A stretch of 64,000 nt of DNA, from positions 52,509-116,508 of the forward strand of contig NZ_LMNU01000007.1 in NCBI RefSeq assembly GCF_001423085.1. Direction: 5' to 3'. Each line of letters begins with the position of its first letter. Position 1 is the stretch's first letter. Below are positions 38,712 through 47,845 of the stretch, one piece after another. The translations under genes and the position numbers were made by a program. The notes under the pieces are model-generated. The model had not been told where the DNA came from. It saw only the letters and a list, made by a program, of their open reading frames with translations, and did not search any database. Source of the stretch: Methylobacterium sp. Leaf125. GTDB taxonomy: Bacteria; Pseudomonadota; Alphaproteobacteria; Rhizobiales; Beijerinckiaceae.

Positions 38712-39066
38712 GGCGCCGCCGGGCCTGGCCCCGGAGAGGGGGGAGAAGACCGAACACCAGGTTGTCGGGACGCTTGATTTCGCGCGGCGTTTCTTCAGCT
38801 CGTCGCGAGGCGTTTCTTCCTGAAGCGTTCGCGATCCCCGGGCGGTCGCCGCGAAACGATCCAGCCTCCGCCGGATGCACGGTCCGCACGCCAGGGCTTC
38901 GGCGACGGTCCATCCGCCCAAGGCTGCGCGCATCACGCAAAATTGTTGACGCCATGCGCGTTATGCGCAGAATGATGCGATTCGATACGATCGGCTCCTG
39001 ATCCAGATCGATGCACCATCTTCAAAAGCGAAAAAATTGCGCGAAACGCGCACGGAGGAAACGCGC
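38712..39066. other. Intergenic region ahead of kdgT-like gene
   Basis: 355 bp. It contains a direct repeat (tcgcgcggcgtttcttc at 38780 and tcgcgaggcgtttcttc at 38803), a TTGACG box near 38946, and the inverted repeat TGCGC-gttat-GCGCA close behind it (38954-38968). The last two could be a promoter and operator for the permease operon, perhaps under the DeoR protein. Confidence 0.4.
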
Positions 39067-40092
39067 ATGCAGATTCCGATCAAGCGGGCCATCGAGGCGG
39101 TGCCCGGCGGCATGATGGTGGTGCCGCTCCTGGCCGGCGCCCTGATCGCCACCTTCTTTCCCGGCACCCCGAAGCTGTTCGGCTCGTTCACCGGCGCGCT
39201 CTTCTCCGGCGCCCTGACGATCCTGGCGGTCTTCTACGTCTGCATGGGTGCCAGCATCGACTTCCGCGCGACGCCCTACATCATGAAGAAGGGCGGCACC
39301 CTGCTGATCGTGAAGGTCGGCATCGCCATCCTGCTCGGGCTGATCTTCGGTCAGGTCCTCGGCGAGGCGCCCGTGGCGGCCGGCATGTTCGCGGGCCTCT
39401 CCACCCTGGCGGTGGTCGCCGCCATGAACGACACCAACGGGGGCCTCTACATGGCGCTGATGGGCCAGTACGGCCGCCCTCGCGACGTCGGGGCCTACAC
39501 CGTGATGTCCCTGGAGAGCGGGCCGTTCCTCACCATGGTGACCCTCGGGGTCGCCGGACTCTCGGCCTTTCCCTGGCAGACCCTGGTGGGCGCGATCCTG
39601 CCGCTCCTCGTCGGCATGATCATCGGCAACCTCGACCGGGAGATGCGCGCCTTCCTCAGCCGGGCGATTCCCGTGATGATCCCGTTCTTCGCCTTCGCCC
39701 TCGGGGCCGGCCTCGACCTGAGCAAGGTCTGGCAGGCGGGCCTGCTCGGTCTCGCCATGGGCGTCGCCGTGGTGATCGTCACCGGCATCCCGCTGTTCTT
39801 CGCCGACCGGCTCACGGGCGGGACCGGCGTCGCCGGGATCGCGGCGGCCTCGACGGCGGGCAACGCCGCCGCCGTGCCGGCGATCGTCGCCTCGGCCAAC
39901 CCGGCCTATGCCGACGCCGCCGGGCCGGCGACGATCCTGGTGGCGGCCTGCGTCGTGGTCACGGCGATCCTCGTGCCGATCGCCACCGCCTGGGCCTCCC
40001 GGCGCTTCGGCGGCGCGGCCGACGTCGAGACCGAAAGCGAGGCCGGGAGCCCGGAGGTCGCGGCGCCCGCGCCGCCCGTCGCCGGCCGCTGA
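39067..40092 (+). CDS. kdgT: 2-keto-3-deoxygluconate permease family transporter
   Basis: 341 aa, about ten helices. KdgT signatures: [37 protein letters not shown] and [23 protein letters not shown] 39067 preceded by GGAGG. It heads an operon with the acid-sugar kinase (1-bp gap) and pdxA2. Substrate is likely the four-carbon sugar acid used by those enzymes, not necessarily 2-keto-3-deoxygluconate (inference). Confidence 0.9.
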   Translation: MQIPIKRAIEAVPGGMMVVPLLAGALIATFFPGTPKLFGSFTGALFSGALTILAVFYVCMGASIDFRATPYIMKKGGTLLIVKVGIAILLGLIFGQVLGEAPVAAGMFAGLSTLAVVAAMNDTNGGLYMALMGQYGRPRDVGAYTVMSLESGPFLTMVTLGVAGLSAFPWQTLVGAILPLLVGMIIGNLDREMRAFLSRAIPVMIPFFAFALGAGLDLSKVWQAGLLGLAMGVAVVIVTGIPLFFADRLTGGTGVAGIAAASTAGNAAAVPAIVASANPAYADAAGPATILVAACVVVTAILVPIATAWASRRFGGAADVETESEAGSPEVAAPAPPVAGR

Positions 40093-40093
40093 C

Positions 40094-41359
40094 ATGACCG
40101 CCGCCGATTCAGCCCACCGCTGGCTCATCCTGGCCGACGACCTGACGGGGGCGGCCGATTGCGCCATCGCCTTCGGGCGACACGGCCTCGACGCGGCGGT
40201 GACCTGGGGGGACGCCGCGGGCGTCGCCGACCGGGACCTCGCGGTGCTGGCCTACGATGCCGACAGCCGCGGCCTGTCCGGGGAAGCGGCGGCGGCGCGG
40301 CACGCCGACCTGCTGGGACGCTGGCTCGAACCGGACCGGGTCCTGTTCAAGAAGATCGATTCGACCCTCCGGGGCCAGCCCGCCGCCGAGACCGCCGCCA
40401 CCATGGCGGTCCTGGCAGCCCGGACCGGCTCCGCCTTCGGGATCTGCGCCCCGGCCTTCCCGGCCACCGGCCGGACCACCCTGGAGGGCCGGGTCCGGGT
40501 GGACGGCCGCCCCCTCGAGGCGGCGGAGGTCTGGCGCCGCGACCACACCTACGCGAGTGCCGACCTCGGGGCCGTCCTCGCCAGCGCCGGGATCCGCAGC
40601 GAGACGGTGCCGCTGGCGGCCGTCCGCGGACCCGGCCTCGCCGCCGACCTCGCCCGGATCGCCGCCGCAGGGCCGGCCGTCGCGGTCTGCGATGCCGAGA
40701 CCGAGGCCGACCTCGGCCGGATCGCGGCGGCGGGCTTGTCCGTGGCGCCGGCCCCGTTCTTCATCGGCAGCGCGGGCCTCGCACATGCGCTCGCCGGCCT
40801 CCCGACGGCGCCGGCGATCCCGCCCCGGTCGCACCCGCCGAGCCGCTTCGGCAGCCTGATCGTGGTCGGCTCGCTGGCGGCCGCCAGCCGCGCGGCCGCC
40901 CGCAGGCTTGCCGGATGCGACGGCGTCACCCACCTGCCGGTGGACCCCGAGACGCTGCTCGACGACGGCCCGAACCGGGCCGCCTTCGCCGGCCGCGTCG
41001 CCGCCATCCTCGAGGCCGGCGGCGACGCCCTGGTGGAGATCACCACCGCGGGCGAGCCCGACATGGCCCTCGGCCCGCGCCTGGCCCGGAGCCTCGCCGA
41101 GGCCCTCGACCCGGTGGCGGGCCGGATCGGGGCCGTGGCGGCCACCGGGGGCGAGACCGCCGCGGCGCTGCTGGCGCGCCTCGGCGTCGACGGCATCCGC
41201 CTCGTCGACGAGATCGAGCCGGGGGTCTCCCTCGGCCTGACCCTGGGACGGCTCACCGTGCCGGTCGCCACCAAGGCCGGCGCCTTCGGCGACGCCGACT
41301 CCCTCATCCGCATTCGCGCGCGCCTGCGCGTCGCCCGAACCGAAGGACGCTTCTCATGA
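40094..41359 (+). CDS. Four-carbon acid sugar kinase family protein (DUF1537)
   Basis: 421 aa. N-domain motif LILADDLTGAADCAIAF and KKIDSTLRG (substrate side). C-domain ATP-site VVGSLAAASRAA and ATGGETAAALLARLG, with VATKAGAFGD at the end. Members phosphorylate D-/L-threonate, D-erythronate or 2-oxo acids (DtnK, LtnK, DenK, OtnK). The pdxA2 partner downstream fits threonate or erythronate. The stop overlaps the pdxA2 start (ATGA). Confidence 0.9.
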   Translation: MTAADSAHRWLILADDLTGAADCAIAFGRHGLDAAVTWGDAAGVADRDLAVLAYDADSRGLSGEAAAARHADLLGRWLEPDRVLFKKIDSTLRGQPAAETAATMAVLAARTGSAFGICAPAFPATGRTTLEGRVRVDGRPLEAAEVWRRDHTYASADLGAVLASAGIRSETVPLAAVRGPGLAADLARIAAAGPAVAVCDAETEADLGRIAAAGLSVAPAPFFIGSAGLAHALAGLPTAPAIPPRSHPPSRFGSLIVVGSLAAASRAAARRLAGCDGVTHLPVDPETLLDDGPNRAAFAGRVAAILEAGGDALVEITTAGEPDMALGPRLARSLAEALDPVAGRIGAVAATGGETAAALLARLGVDGIRLVDEIEPGVSLGLTLGRLTVPVATKAGAFGDADSLIRIRARLRVARTEGRFS

Positions 41360-42372
41360 CCGGCCCCAGCTCCACCCGCCCGACCCTGGCGATCACCATG
41401 GGCGATCCCGCCGGCATCGGGCCGGAGATCATCATGAAGGCCCTGGCCCATGCCGACGTCCAGGCGACGTGCCGGCCCCTGGTCATCGGCGACGCCGAGC
41501 GCCTGCGGCAGGCCGGGCGGATCGTCGGTTCCGGCCTGACGGTCGATTCCCTGTCCGCGGCCGGGGAGGCGGACTTCGACGGCGGCGCGGTGCAGTGCCT
41601 CGACCTCAAGGTCGTGCCGGCCGACCTGCCGTTCGGGCAAGTCTCGCCGGTCGCCGGGGAGGCGGCCTATCGCTACATCGAGAAGGCCGTGGCGGTGGTG
41701 CAGGCCGGGCAGGCCCAGGGCATCTGCACGGCCCCCCTGTCGAAGGAGGCGCTCCACGCCGCCGGTCACAAGTTCCCCGGCCACACCGAGCTTCTCGCCC
41801 ATCTCACGGGCACACCGGAGGTCTCGATGATGCTGGTCTCGCCCAAGCTGCGGGTGATCCACGTCACAACCCATATCGGCCTCATCGACGCCATCGCGAA
41901 GATCGAGCCCGGCCTCGTCGAGCGCGTCATCGCCCGCGGCCACGCCGTCCTGGTGAAGGCGGGCATCGCCGATCCGAAGATCGGCGTCTGCGCCATCAAT
42001 CCCCATGCGGGCGAGAACGGCCTGTTCGGGCGCGGCGAGGAGGCGGAGAAGATCACCCCGGCCATCGCGGCCTGCCAAGCGAAGGGCTGGGACGTGCGCG
42101 GGCCGCTGCCCGCCGACACGCTGTTCTTCCTGGCCGGGCGCGGCGACTACGACATGGTGGTGGCCATGTACCACGATCAGGGACACGGCCCGATCAAGGT
42201 CCTGGGGCTCGAGGCGGGGGTGAACATCACCGTGGGCCTGCCGGTGATTCGCACCTCCGTCGACCACGGCACGGCCTTCGACATCGCCGGCAAGGGGATC
42301 GCGGACGAGCGCAGCCTGATCGAGGCCCTGCGCCAGGCGGTCGACCTGGCGCCGAAATCGATCGCCGCCTGA
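41356..42372 (+). CDS. pdxA2: PdxA2-type 4-phospho-threonate/erythronate dehydrogenase
   Basis: 338 aa PdxA family: ITMGDPAGIGPEI, FPGHTELLAHLTGTP, VTTHIGLIDAIAKI, INPHAGENGLFG and the metal-site AMYHDQGHGPIKVLG. The pairing with a DUF1537 kinase indicates PdxA2, which oxidatively decarboxylates D-threonate (or D-erythronate) 4-phosphate to DHAP, not the vitamin-B6 enzyme. Translationally coupled to the kinase. Confidence 0.9.
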   Translation: MTGPSSTRPTLAITMGDPAGIGPEIIMKALAHADVQATCRPLVIGDAERLRQAGRIVGSGLTVDSLSAAGEADFDGGAVQCLDLKVVPADLPFGQVSPVAGEAAYRYIEKAVAVVQAGQAQGICTAPLSKEALHAAGHKFPGHTELLAHLTGTPEVSMMLVSPKLRVIHVTTHIGLIDAIAKIEPGLVERVIARGHAVLVKAGIADPKIGVCAINPHAGENGLFGRGEEAEKITPAIAACQAKGWDVRGPLPADTLFFLAGRGDYDMVVAMYHDQGHGPIKVLGLEAGVNITVGLPVIRTSVDHGTAFDIAGKGIADERSLIEALRQAVDLAPKSIAA

Positions 42373-42479
42373 CACCGCGTCCCGCCCGCGCCGCGGCCGC
42401 CGACCCGGGTGAAACGCCCTGGCCAGCGGCCGCGACCTCGGCCATGACGAGGGACCGAAGCCGGGAGAGCCACGAACCC

Positions 42480-43253
42480 ATGTCGATGCGCAGCCAGGAG
42501 CGTCGGGCGTTGCTGCTGGAGGCGCTGAGCGTCGGCGAGATCGACGTCGACGATGTCGCGGCCCGCCTGAAGGTCTCCGCCTCGACGGTCCGGCGCGACC
42601 TCCAGCACCTCTCCGCCACCCGGGCGGTACGTCGGACCTATGGCGGGGCGATCCTGACGCGCCACCCGCCCGAGACCACCCTGACCGAGCGGCTCGCGGT
42701 GAACGGCGCCGAGAAGCGGGCGATCGCCCGCGCCGCCCTCGACCTCGTGGCGGACGGGGACACGCTGATCCTCGATGCCGGCTCGACGGTGGCGGCCTTC
42801 GGCCAGCTCCTCGCCAAGCGGCGGCTGCGGATCATCACCAACAACCTCGCGCTGCTGCCCTTCCTGGCCGAGGCCCCGGAGCTCGACCTCGTCGTGCTCG
42901 GGGGGGCCCTGCGGGCCACCAGCATGAGCACCGTCGGCCCCCTCGCCATCGAGGCCCTGCGCCTGATGACGGCGGACCGGGCGATCGTCAGCGCCGACGG
43001 CGTCGTGGCCGGGCGCGGCCTGTGCGAGGCGAGCCTCGATCAGGTCGCCCTCAAGTCCCTGATGATGCGCCAGGCGCGCGAGGTGATCGTGCTGGCCAAT
43101 GCGGGCAAGCTCGGCCGCGCCGAGCAGACCGCCTGGGCCCCCCTTCCGCGCGACTGGACCCTGGTGACGGATTCGGCCGAGCCACGCGAGCAGCTGCGGC
43201 GCCTGGCCGAGGCCGGCGCCCGGATCCACGTGGCGACCGACCGGGACGCTTGA
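42480..43253 (+). CDS. DeoR family transcriptional regulator
   Basis: 257 aa. HTH (IDVDDVAARLKVSASTVRRD, VRRTYGGAIL) followed by the sugar-phosphate-sensing domain with DAGSTVAAFGQLL, NNLALLPFLAEAP and ANAGKLGR. It closes the sugar-acid operon 107 bp after pdxA2 and is its likely repressor, responding to a phosphorylated intermediate (inference). Confidence 0.93.
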   Translation: MSMRSQERRALLLEALSVGEIDVDDVAARLKVSASTVRRDLQHLSATRAVRRTYGGAILTRHPPETTLTERLAVNGAEKRAIARAALDLVADGDTLILDAGSTVAAFGQLLAKRRLRIITNNLALLPFLAEAPELDLVVLGGALRATSMSTVGPLAIEALRLMTADRAIVSADGVVAGRGLCEASLDQVALKSLMMRQAREVIVLANAGKLGRAEQTAWAPLPRDWTLVTDSAEPREQLRRLAEAGARIHVATDRDA

Positions 43254-43325
43254 GGCGCGCACCGGCTACCGCCGGACCATCCGCCCGGGCTAGGATCGCC
43301 CGCTCCTGAGCCGGAGGCCGGACCC

Positions 43326-43808
43326 GTGCGGCGACGCCTGATGAAGTTCCTCCACACGATGGGCTCGACCGGCCTGCTGGGCGCGATGGCGGCCCTCGTC
43401 GTCATGCTCGGCGTGGCGCCGCCGCCGAGCGCCCTCGACGGCTACGCCGCGGCGCGGGCCGCCATGGGGGCGGTTGCCACCTGGATCGTCCTGCCGAGCC
43501 TGGCGCTGACCCTAGTCTCCGGCCTGCTGGCCATGACCCTGAACCGCGGCTTCCTCAACGCGGGCTGGGCCTGGCTGAAGCTCGCCACCGGCGTGCTGAT
43601 GTTCGAGGGCGTGCTCGTCTACGTGCAGGGACCGATGCGCCAGGAGGCGGAGCAGAGCGCCCTGGCGCTGGCGGGACGGGTCGATCCCGCCACCCTGGCG
43701 GCCACCCTCGGGCCGGAGCGCAACACGCTCTGGGTGTTGCTGGCGGTGGCCACCGCGAACGTCGTCCTCGGCATCTGGCGGCCGCGTCTCCTGCGCCTGC
43801 CCCGCTAG
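43326..43808 (+). CDS. DUF2269-like integral membrane protein
   Basis: 160 aa with four hydrophobic helices; it starts MRRRLMKFLHTMGSTGLLGA, the N-terminal pattern of DUF2269. GGAGG eight bases before a GTG supports the 43326 start; ATG 43341 is the alternative. Function unknown. Confidence 0.75.
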   Translation: MRRRLMKFLHTMGSTGLLGAMAALVVMLGVAPPPSALDGYAAARAAMGAVATWIVLPSLALTLVSGLLAMTLNRGFLNAGWAWLKLATGVLMFEGVLVYVQGPMRQEAEQSALALAGRVDPATLAATLGPERNTLWVLLAVATANVVLGIWRPRLLRLPR

Positions 43809-44294
43809 GGGATCGCGGCCGGGCCACGACCCGATCCTGGCGCCCCGCTGGCAAGCGCGTCGGACCGCGCGGCTTCCAAGTGCTCCTCCGAGTTTCGCGC
43901 CAAGTGCCCGCCGAGTGTCCCGCCGAATGTCCCGCGAAGGCTTTCCCGGAGCCTGTCCTGGTAAAAGCCGCGGTCACGCCAGTCACAGGACAGCATTGCG
44001 ATCCGGCACCAGCGATCATCGGCCGGCGAGCCGCGTTGTGATCCGACATCGACCAGGTCAGGACTGGGTCCAAGCCCGTAAACGCGCCCGGCAATGGGTT
44101 TAATCCCGAAAAATCGCGACCCGTTGTAGAATTATTCTGCTTGCACGGGTTCGTGGCATACCAAATAATGCAAGTGCGCTGCCCGGCAAGTGAACCACAG
44201 GATTCGCCTCAGGCGTGCGGGCCGCATTCCAGCATTCCGACCGGGATATTCAGCACTGACTGCCCGGCCTTAAGCAAAACGAGGAACTCAGCTC
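43809..44294. other. Long upstream region of oxlT
   Basis: 486 bp without a gene. Near 43899 there is a short 12-bp-period repeat (gtgtcccgccga type). Near 44112 lies gttgtagaat, a 10-mer also present at 21699 ahead of the secreted repeat protein gene and a possible -10 (TAGAAT). CTTGCA (44139) and TGCAAG (44169) flank the TGGCATACCAA motif. The leader of oxlT is therefore long and probably regulated. Confidence 0.45.
44154..44164 (+). promoter_or_regulatory. Recurrent motif TGGCATACCAA, copy 2
   Basis: Lies 131 bases before the oxlT ATG, inside a CTTGCA...TGCAAG inverted pair. Identical 11-mer to the copies at 11790 and 46030. Confidence 0.5.
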
Positions 44295-45593
44295 ATGGCG
44301 ATGACGGCTGCCGCGCCCCCTATGACGAAACCTTCCGTCAATCGATGGTTGCAACTGATCCTCGGCGTGGCCTGCATGGTCGCGGCCGCGAATATACAAT
44401 ATGCCTGGACACTCTTCGTTCCGGAGATCCAGAAGACCTTCGGCTGGGATCGCGCGGCGATCCAGGTCGCCTTCACGATCTTCGTCGTGGTCCAGACCTG
44501 GCTGACCCCGATCGAGGGCTACTTCATCGACAAGTACGGCCCGAGCCGCGTGGTGCTGTTCGGCGGCCTGATGACCGGCCTCGCCTGGGTGATCAACTCC
44601 TACGCCACCTCGCTTACCGGCTTCTATGCCGGATCGGTGGCGGGCGGCATCGGCGTCGGCTGCGTCTACGCCACCTGCATCAACAACGCCCTCAAGTGGT
44701 TCCCGGACAAGCGCGGCCTCGCGGTCGGCCTCACGGCGGGCGGCTACGGCGCGGGCTCGGCCCTGACGATCATCCCGATCGCCAACATGATCTCGCAGGG
44801 CAGCTACGCCCAGGCGTTCTTCATCTTCGGGCTGATCCAGGGCGGCATCATCATGCTGGCGGCCCTCGGCCTGCGCGCGCCGGCCAAGGACGAGGTCATC
44901 TTCTCCACCAAGGTGCTGCAGACCCGGCGCGACTACACCCTGCGGGAGGCCCTGCGCACGCCGGTCTTCTGGGTGATGCTGCTGATGTTCACCTGCACGG
45001 TGACGGGCGGCCTGATGGCGGTGGCCCAGCTCGGCGTCATCGCGCAGGACCTCGGCGTGAAGGAATTCCAGGTCAACCTGTACTTCTTCGCCATGGCCGC
45101 GCTGCCCTTCGCGCTGATGCTCGACCGGATCATGAACGGCATCTCGCGCCCGCTCTTCGGCTACGTCTCCGACCGCATCGGCCGCGAGAAGACGATGTTC
45201 ATCGCCTTCACCATGGAAGGCCTCGGCATCGTCGCGCTGGGCTATTTCGGCACCAACCCGTGGGCCTTCGTCATCCTCTCGGGCATCGTGTTCTTGGCCT
45301 GGGGCGAGGTCTACTCGCTGTTCAGCGCCACCGCCGCCGATACCTTCGGCTCCAAGCACATCGGCAAGATCTACGGCGTGCTCTACTGCGCCAAGGGCTT
45401 CGCCGCTTTGTTCGTGCCGGTGGGCAACCTGCTGATGCAGGCGACCGGGACCTGGGCGACGGTGCTCTACACCGTGGCGGTGATGGACCTCATCGCGGCC
45501 TTCCTCGCCATCGCCGTGCTGCGGCCGATGCTGAAGCGTCACCACGCCGCGCAGGGCGTCGCCCAGCCGGCCGGGGTTCTGGCCCACGCCTGA
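44295..45593 (+). CDS. oxlT: Oxalate/formate MFS antiporter
   Basis: 432 aa, twelve hydrophobic helices. Strong OxlT-type sequence: QYAWTLFVPEIQKTFGWDRA, PIEGYFIDKYGPSRVV, GCVYATCINNALKWFPDKRG, RIMNGISRPLFGYVSDRIGR and GKIYGVLYCAKGFAALFVP; the last holds the TM11 Lys that binds oxalate in the family. It imports oxalate in exchange for formate. A perfect hairpin follows the stop. Oxalate uptake fits a plant-associated methylotroph. Confidence 0.93.
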   Translation: MAMTAAAPPMTKPSVNRWLQLILGVACMVAAANIQYAWTLFVPEIQKTFGWDRAAIQVAFTIFVVVQTWLTPIEGYFIDKYGPSRVVLFGGLMTGLAWVINSYATSLTGFYAGSVAGGIGVGCVYATCINNALKWFPDKRGLAVGLTAGGYGAGSALTIIPIANMISQGSYAQAFFIFGLIQGGIIMLAALGLRAPAKDEVIFSTKVLQTRRDYTLREALRTPVFWVMLLMFTCTVTGGLMAVAQLGVIAQDLGVKEFQVNLYFFAMAALPFALMLDRIMNGISRPLFGYVSDRIGREKTMFIAFTMEGLGIVALGYFGTNPWAFVILSGIVFLAWGEVYSLFSATAADTFGSKHIGKIYGVLYCAKGFAALFVPVGNLLMQATGTWATVLYTVAVMDLIAAFLAIAVLRPMLKRHHAAQGVAQPAGVLAHA

Positions 45594-45633
45594 CCCGGCC
45601 CGCACCCCGGCCCTCGGGCCGGGGCCACTCTCG

Positions 45634-45658
45634 CGAGCCGGGCCCAGAGCCCGGCTCG
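45634..45658 (+). terminator. Perfect hairpin after oxlT
   Basis: CGAGCCGGGC-ccaga-GCCCGGCTCG, 10-bp perfect arms with a 5-base loop. No T tract, but the position 40 bases after the stop suggests a terminator. Confidence 0.55.
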
Positions 45659-45737
45659 AAGCCATCCGCGCTCCCTGCGATCCCCGGCGGTATCAATCAG
45701 CCTTCCAACCGGCCAAGGCTTCGAAGAAGGTGACGAG

Positions 45738-45935
45738 ATGGTCCTCTCCGTCCTCCTCGCACTGGTGAGCATCCCCTTCGCGTTCGTCGTGCTGCAGACC
45801 GCCGACTTCAATCGCGACGTCTTCACCGTGCTGTACGTGTCCTCTCTCGGCCTGGTCCTCTCGGCCATCCTGCTAGTCGGCGGCTATTACCTGCTGCCCC
45901 TGCCGCCGATCGTCCCCGAGCCGGTGCATCGCTAG
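45738..45935 (+). CDS. Small two-helix membrane protein (65 aa)
   Basis: Two hydrophobic helices (VLLALVSIPFAFVVLQTA; LGLVLSAILLVGGYYLL) separated by a short polar loop with DFNRD. AAGG precedes the ATG. It lies 144 bp after oxlT, beyond the hairpin. Function unknown; a partner of OxlT is possible but unproven. Confidence 0.55.
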   Translation: MVLSVLLALVSIPFAFVVLQTADFNRDVFTVLYVSSLGLVLSAILLVGGYYLLPLPPIVPEPVHR

Positions 45936-46029
45936 CCGCGGCTTCGGCGTCGCAGGATCGACGGGCAGCGCCTGTCCGTCATCCCGGCCGGCGAGCCCGG
46001 CCCCAGCCGCATGACCGCCTTGCGGCCCG

Positions 46030-46040
46030 TGGCATACCAA
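46030..46040 (+). promoter_or_regulatory. Recurrent motif TGGCATACCAA, copy 3
   Basis: 54 bases before the ATG of the 55-aa ORF. Shares 14 bases (TGGCATACCAAGGC) with copy 1. Confidence 0.5.
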
Positions 46041-46093
46041 GGCCCGTTGTGCAGTGCGATAACGTTCCGTCGCACCGCACCCGGGATCCCACG

Positions 46094-46261
46094 ATGCTCT
46101 CCCTGTTCGTTCTCGGCCTGGCGGCCGTCGCCATCGGCCCGATGCTGGCCCTGCTGATCGACGAGGAGGCCACGGGATCGTCGGTCGCCGACACGGGCTC
46201 CGCCGGCATGTTCGTGACGCTCAACGACAACGCCCTGCAGACGACCCGTCGCGCCGCCTGA
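46094..46261 (+). CDS. Small membrane-anchored protein (55 aa)
   Basis: Short hydrophobic N-terminus (LSLFVLGLAAVAIGPMLALL) and a polar tail ending NALQTTRRAA. An upstream ATG at 46049 is in frame but has a poor context. Supported mainly by the TGGCATACCAA motif upstream and reasonable codon pattern. Confidence 0.45.
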   Translation: MLSLFVLGLAAVAIGPMLALLIDEEATGSSVADTGSAGMFVTLNDNALQTTRRAA

Positions 46262-46344
46262 TCGCGGCGCGTCCACCCGACGTTTCGACCCGCCCGGCGT
46301 CCGACGCGGCGGGTGTTTTCATGCCGCGCCGTGAGCGGACGGCG

Positions 46345-46917
46345 TCAGGGGGTTCTGGGGGGCTTGGCCGCGGCGGCGCGGGCCGGCCGGACCGGCTTGG
46401 CGGCCGCCGCCGGATCCTCGATCGCGAGGGCGCCGCTCGCGTCGTCGAGCACCGGGATCAGGTCGAGGCTGAGGGCCGAGCGCGCGCCGCTCCCGTCCCC
46501 GCGCCCCGAGGTCGGTGCCGGGGCGGCGGGGCCCGAGCCGCGCGCGTCGCGGCTCGGAACGGGCTCGGCCCCGGCTCCCGCCGCCGCGACCGGCCCCCTG
46601 GCAGGCGCACGGGGGGGCACCGGGGGCTCGGCCGCGGCCCGCGCGACCGGCTCGGCGGCCCAGACCCGGGCGACGGCGGGCGCTTCGTCCATGACCGGGG
46701 AGGGAGCCTTCACCGTGAAAACCAGCAGGATGGGCAGGCCGAGGCCGGCCACCAGGGCGAGGCCCGCGATCGCCCCCGAGCGCATGCCGCGCAGGATCGG
46801 ATGCGGCGCGGCCTCGGACACCGAGCGCAGCGGTCCGATCCGGTGCCGGGGCGTGCGGCGCCACCGCCGGTGAGGGGCAGGGCGGCGGGACAGGCCTACG
46901 GAAGAGTCCACGCCCAT
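46345..46917 (-). CDS. Hypothetical single-pass membrane protein, Ala/Pro-rich
   Basis: 190 aa from ATG 46917 (MGVDSSVGLSRR). A basic N-terminal 40 residues, one hydrophobic helix (SGAIAGLALVAGLGLPILLVF) and a long Ala/Pro/Arg-rich tail. No family recognised. The domain order suits a periplasmic-facing or envelope protein; an alternative start just before the helix is possible. Confidence 0.5.
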   Translation of the reverse strand: MGVDSSVGLSRRPAPHRRWRRTPRHRIGPLRSVSEAAPHPILRGMRSGAIAGLALVAGLGLPILLVFTVKAPSPVMDEAPAVARVWAAEPVARAAAEPPVPPRAPARGPVAAAGAGAEPVPSRDARGSGPAAPAPTSGRGDGSGARSALSLDLIPVLDDASGALAIEDPAAAAKPVRPARAAAAKPPRTP

Positions 46918-47043
46918 GACACAGCGTTGCGAGACCGGGACATTCCGGCAATCCAAAAATGTTCGCCTACCGATACCGACAAATCAACATCTTTTATCAG
47001 TGAAGCGTCGGCCGGGACCGACGAAACTTTGCCATCGTGCAGA

Positions 47044-47772
47044 TCAGGCCCCTGCCGCCGCCTGGTCGACCAGCCAGACCAGGCGGCCAACACTGCGCAG
47101 ATGGCGGGCGGGCAGGTCCTCGCCGCGCGCGAGTCGGCGTAAGGGTTCCTGCTTCCCGGCGCCCGTCACGAGGACCAGGGTCTCGCGGGCCGAGGCGAGG
47201 GCCGGAAAGGTGAGGGTGATGCGCGGCACGAAGGGGGCGAGCCCCGCCTCCGGCACCGGCGCCGTCCAGGCGTGCCGCTCCGCCAGGGCTGGCTTGCCGG
47301 GGAACAGGGAGGCCGTGTGCCCGTCCTCGCCGAGGCCCAGGAGGACGAGGTCGAACAGGGGCCGGGCGGGATCGAGGACGGCAGCGCCGTAGAACGCCCG
47401 CAGGGTCTCGGCATAGGCGCGCGCGCCCTCCTCCGGGGTTCCGCCCGTGTCCATCCCGTGCAGGTGGCCCTCCGGGATCGGCGCATCGCCGAAGGCCTCG
47501 CGGGCCATGCGGACATTGCTCGCCGCATCCGTCCACGGCACCATCCGGTCGTCGCCGAAGAACCAGTGCAGGCGCTCCCAGGGCAGCCGCGCCCGGTAAT
47601 CCGGGCCGCTCAGCCGGGCGTAGAGGCGCTTGGGCGTCGCGCCGCCGGAGAGGCAGACCGCGATGGCCGGCCGCGGCGCCGAATCGCAGAGGGCCACGAG
47701 GCGTTCGGCGGCGGCCCCCGCCACCGCGTCGGCATCGGGCAGGATCTCAGCGGCCTCGGGCAGGGGGATCAT
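47044..47772 (-). CDS. pgl: 6-phosphogluconolactonase
   Basis: 242 aa DevB/SOL-type. Visible features are AVCLSGGATPKRLYARLS, WERLHWFFGDDRMVPWTD, SNVRMAREAF and DLVLLGLGEDGHTASLFPG, which includes the catalytic His. It hydrolyses 6-phosphogluconolactone in the oxidative pentose phosphate/Entner-Doudoroff routes. Lies 73 bp downstream of gnd on the same strand, the next enzyme of the pathway. Confidence 0.95.
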   Translation of the reverse strand: MIPLPEAAEILPDADAVAGAAAERLVALCDSAPRPAIAVCLSGGATPKRLYARLSGPDYRARLPWERLHWFFGDDRMVPWTDAASNVRMAREAFGDAPIPEGHLHGMDTGGTPEEGARAYAETLRAFYGAAVLDPARPLFDLVLLGLGEDGHTASLFPGKPALAERHAWTAPVPEAGLAPFVPRITLTFPALASARETLVLVTGAGKQEPLRRLARGEDLPARHLRSVGRLVWLVDQAAAGA

Positions 47773-47845
47773 CGGCGCGGGACCTCGGTGGGGGCGGGAC
47801 GCGACCGGGGACGGGCCGCCGGACGCGGGGGCGACCGCCGCGGGG

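Noticed and set aside
41356..42372. Vitamin B6 enzyme PdxA
   Set aside because: Coupling to a DUF1537 kinase and a sugar-acid permease indicates the catabolic PdxA2 paralogue.
44150..44175. Sigma-54 promoter before oxlT
   Set aside because: The GG and GC dinucleotides are 13 bases apart instead of 10.
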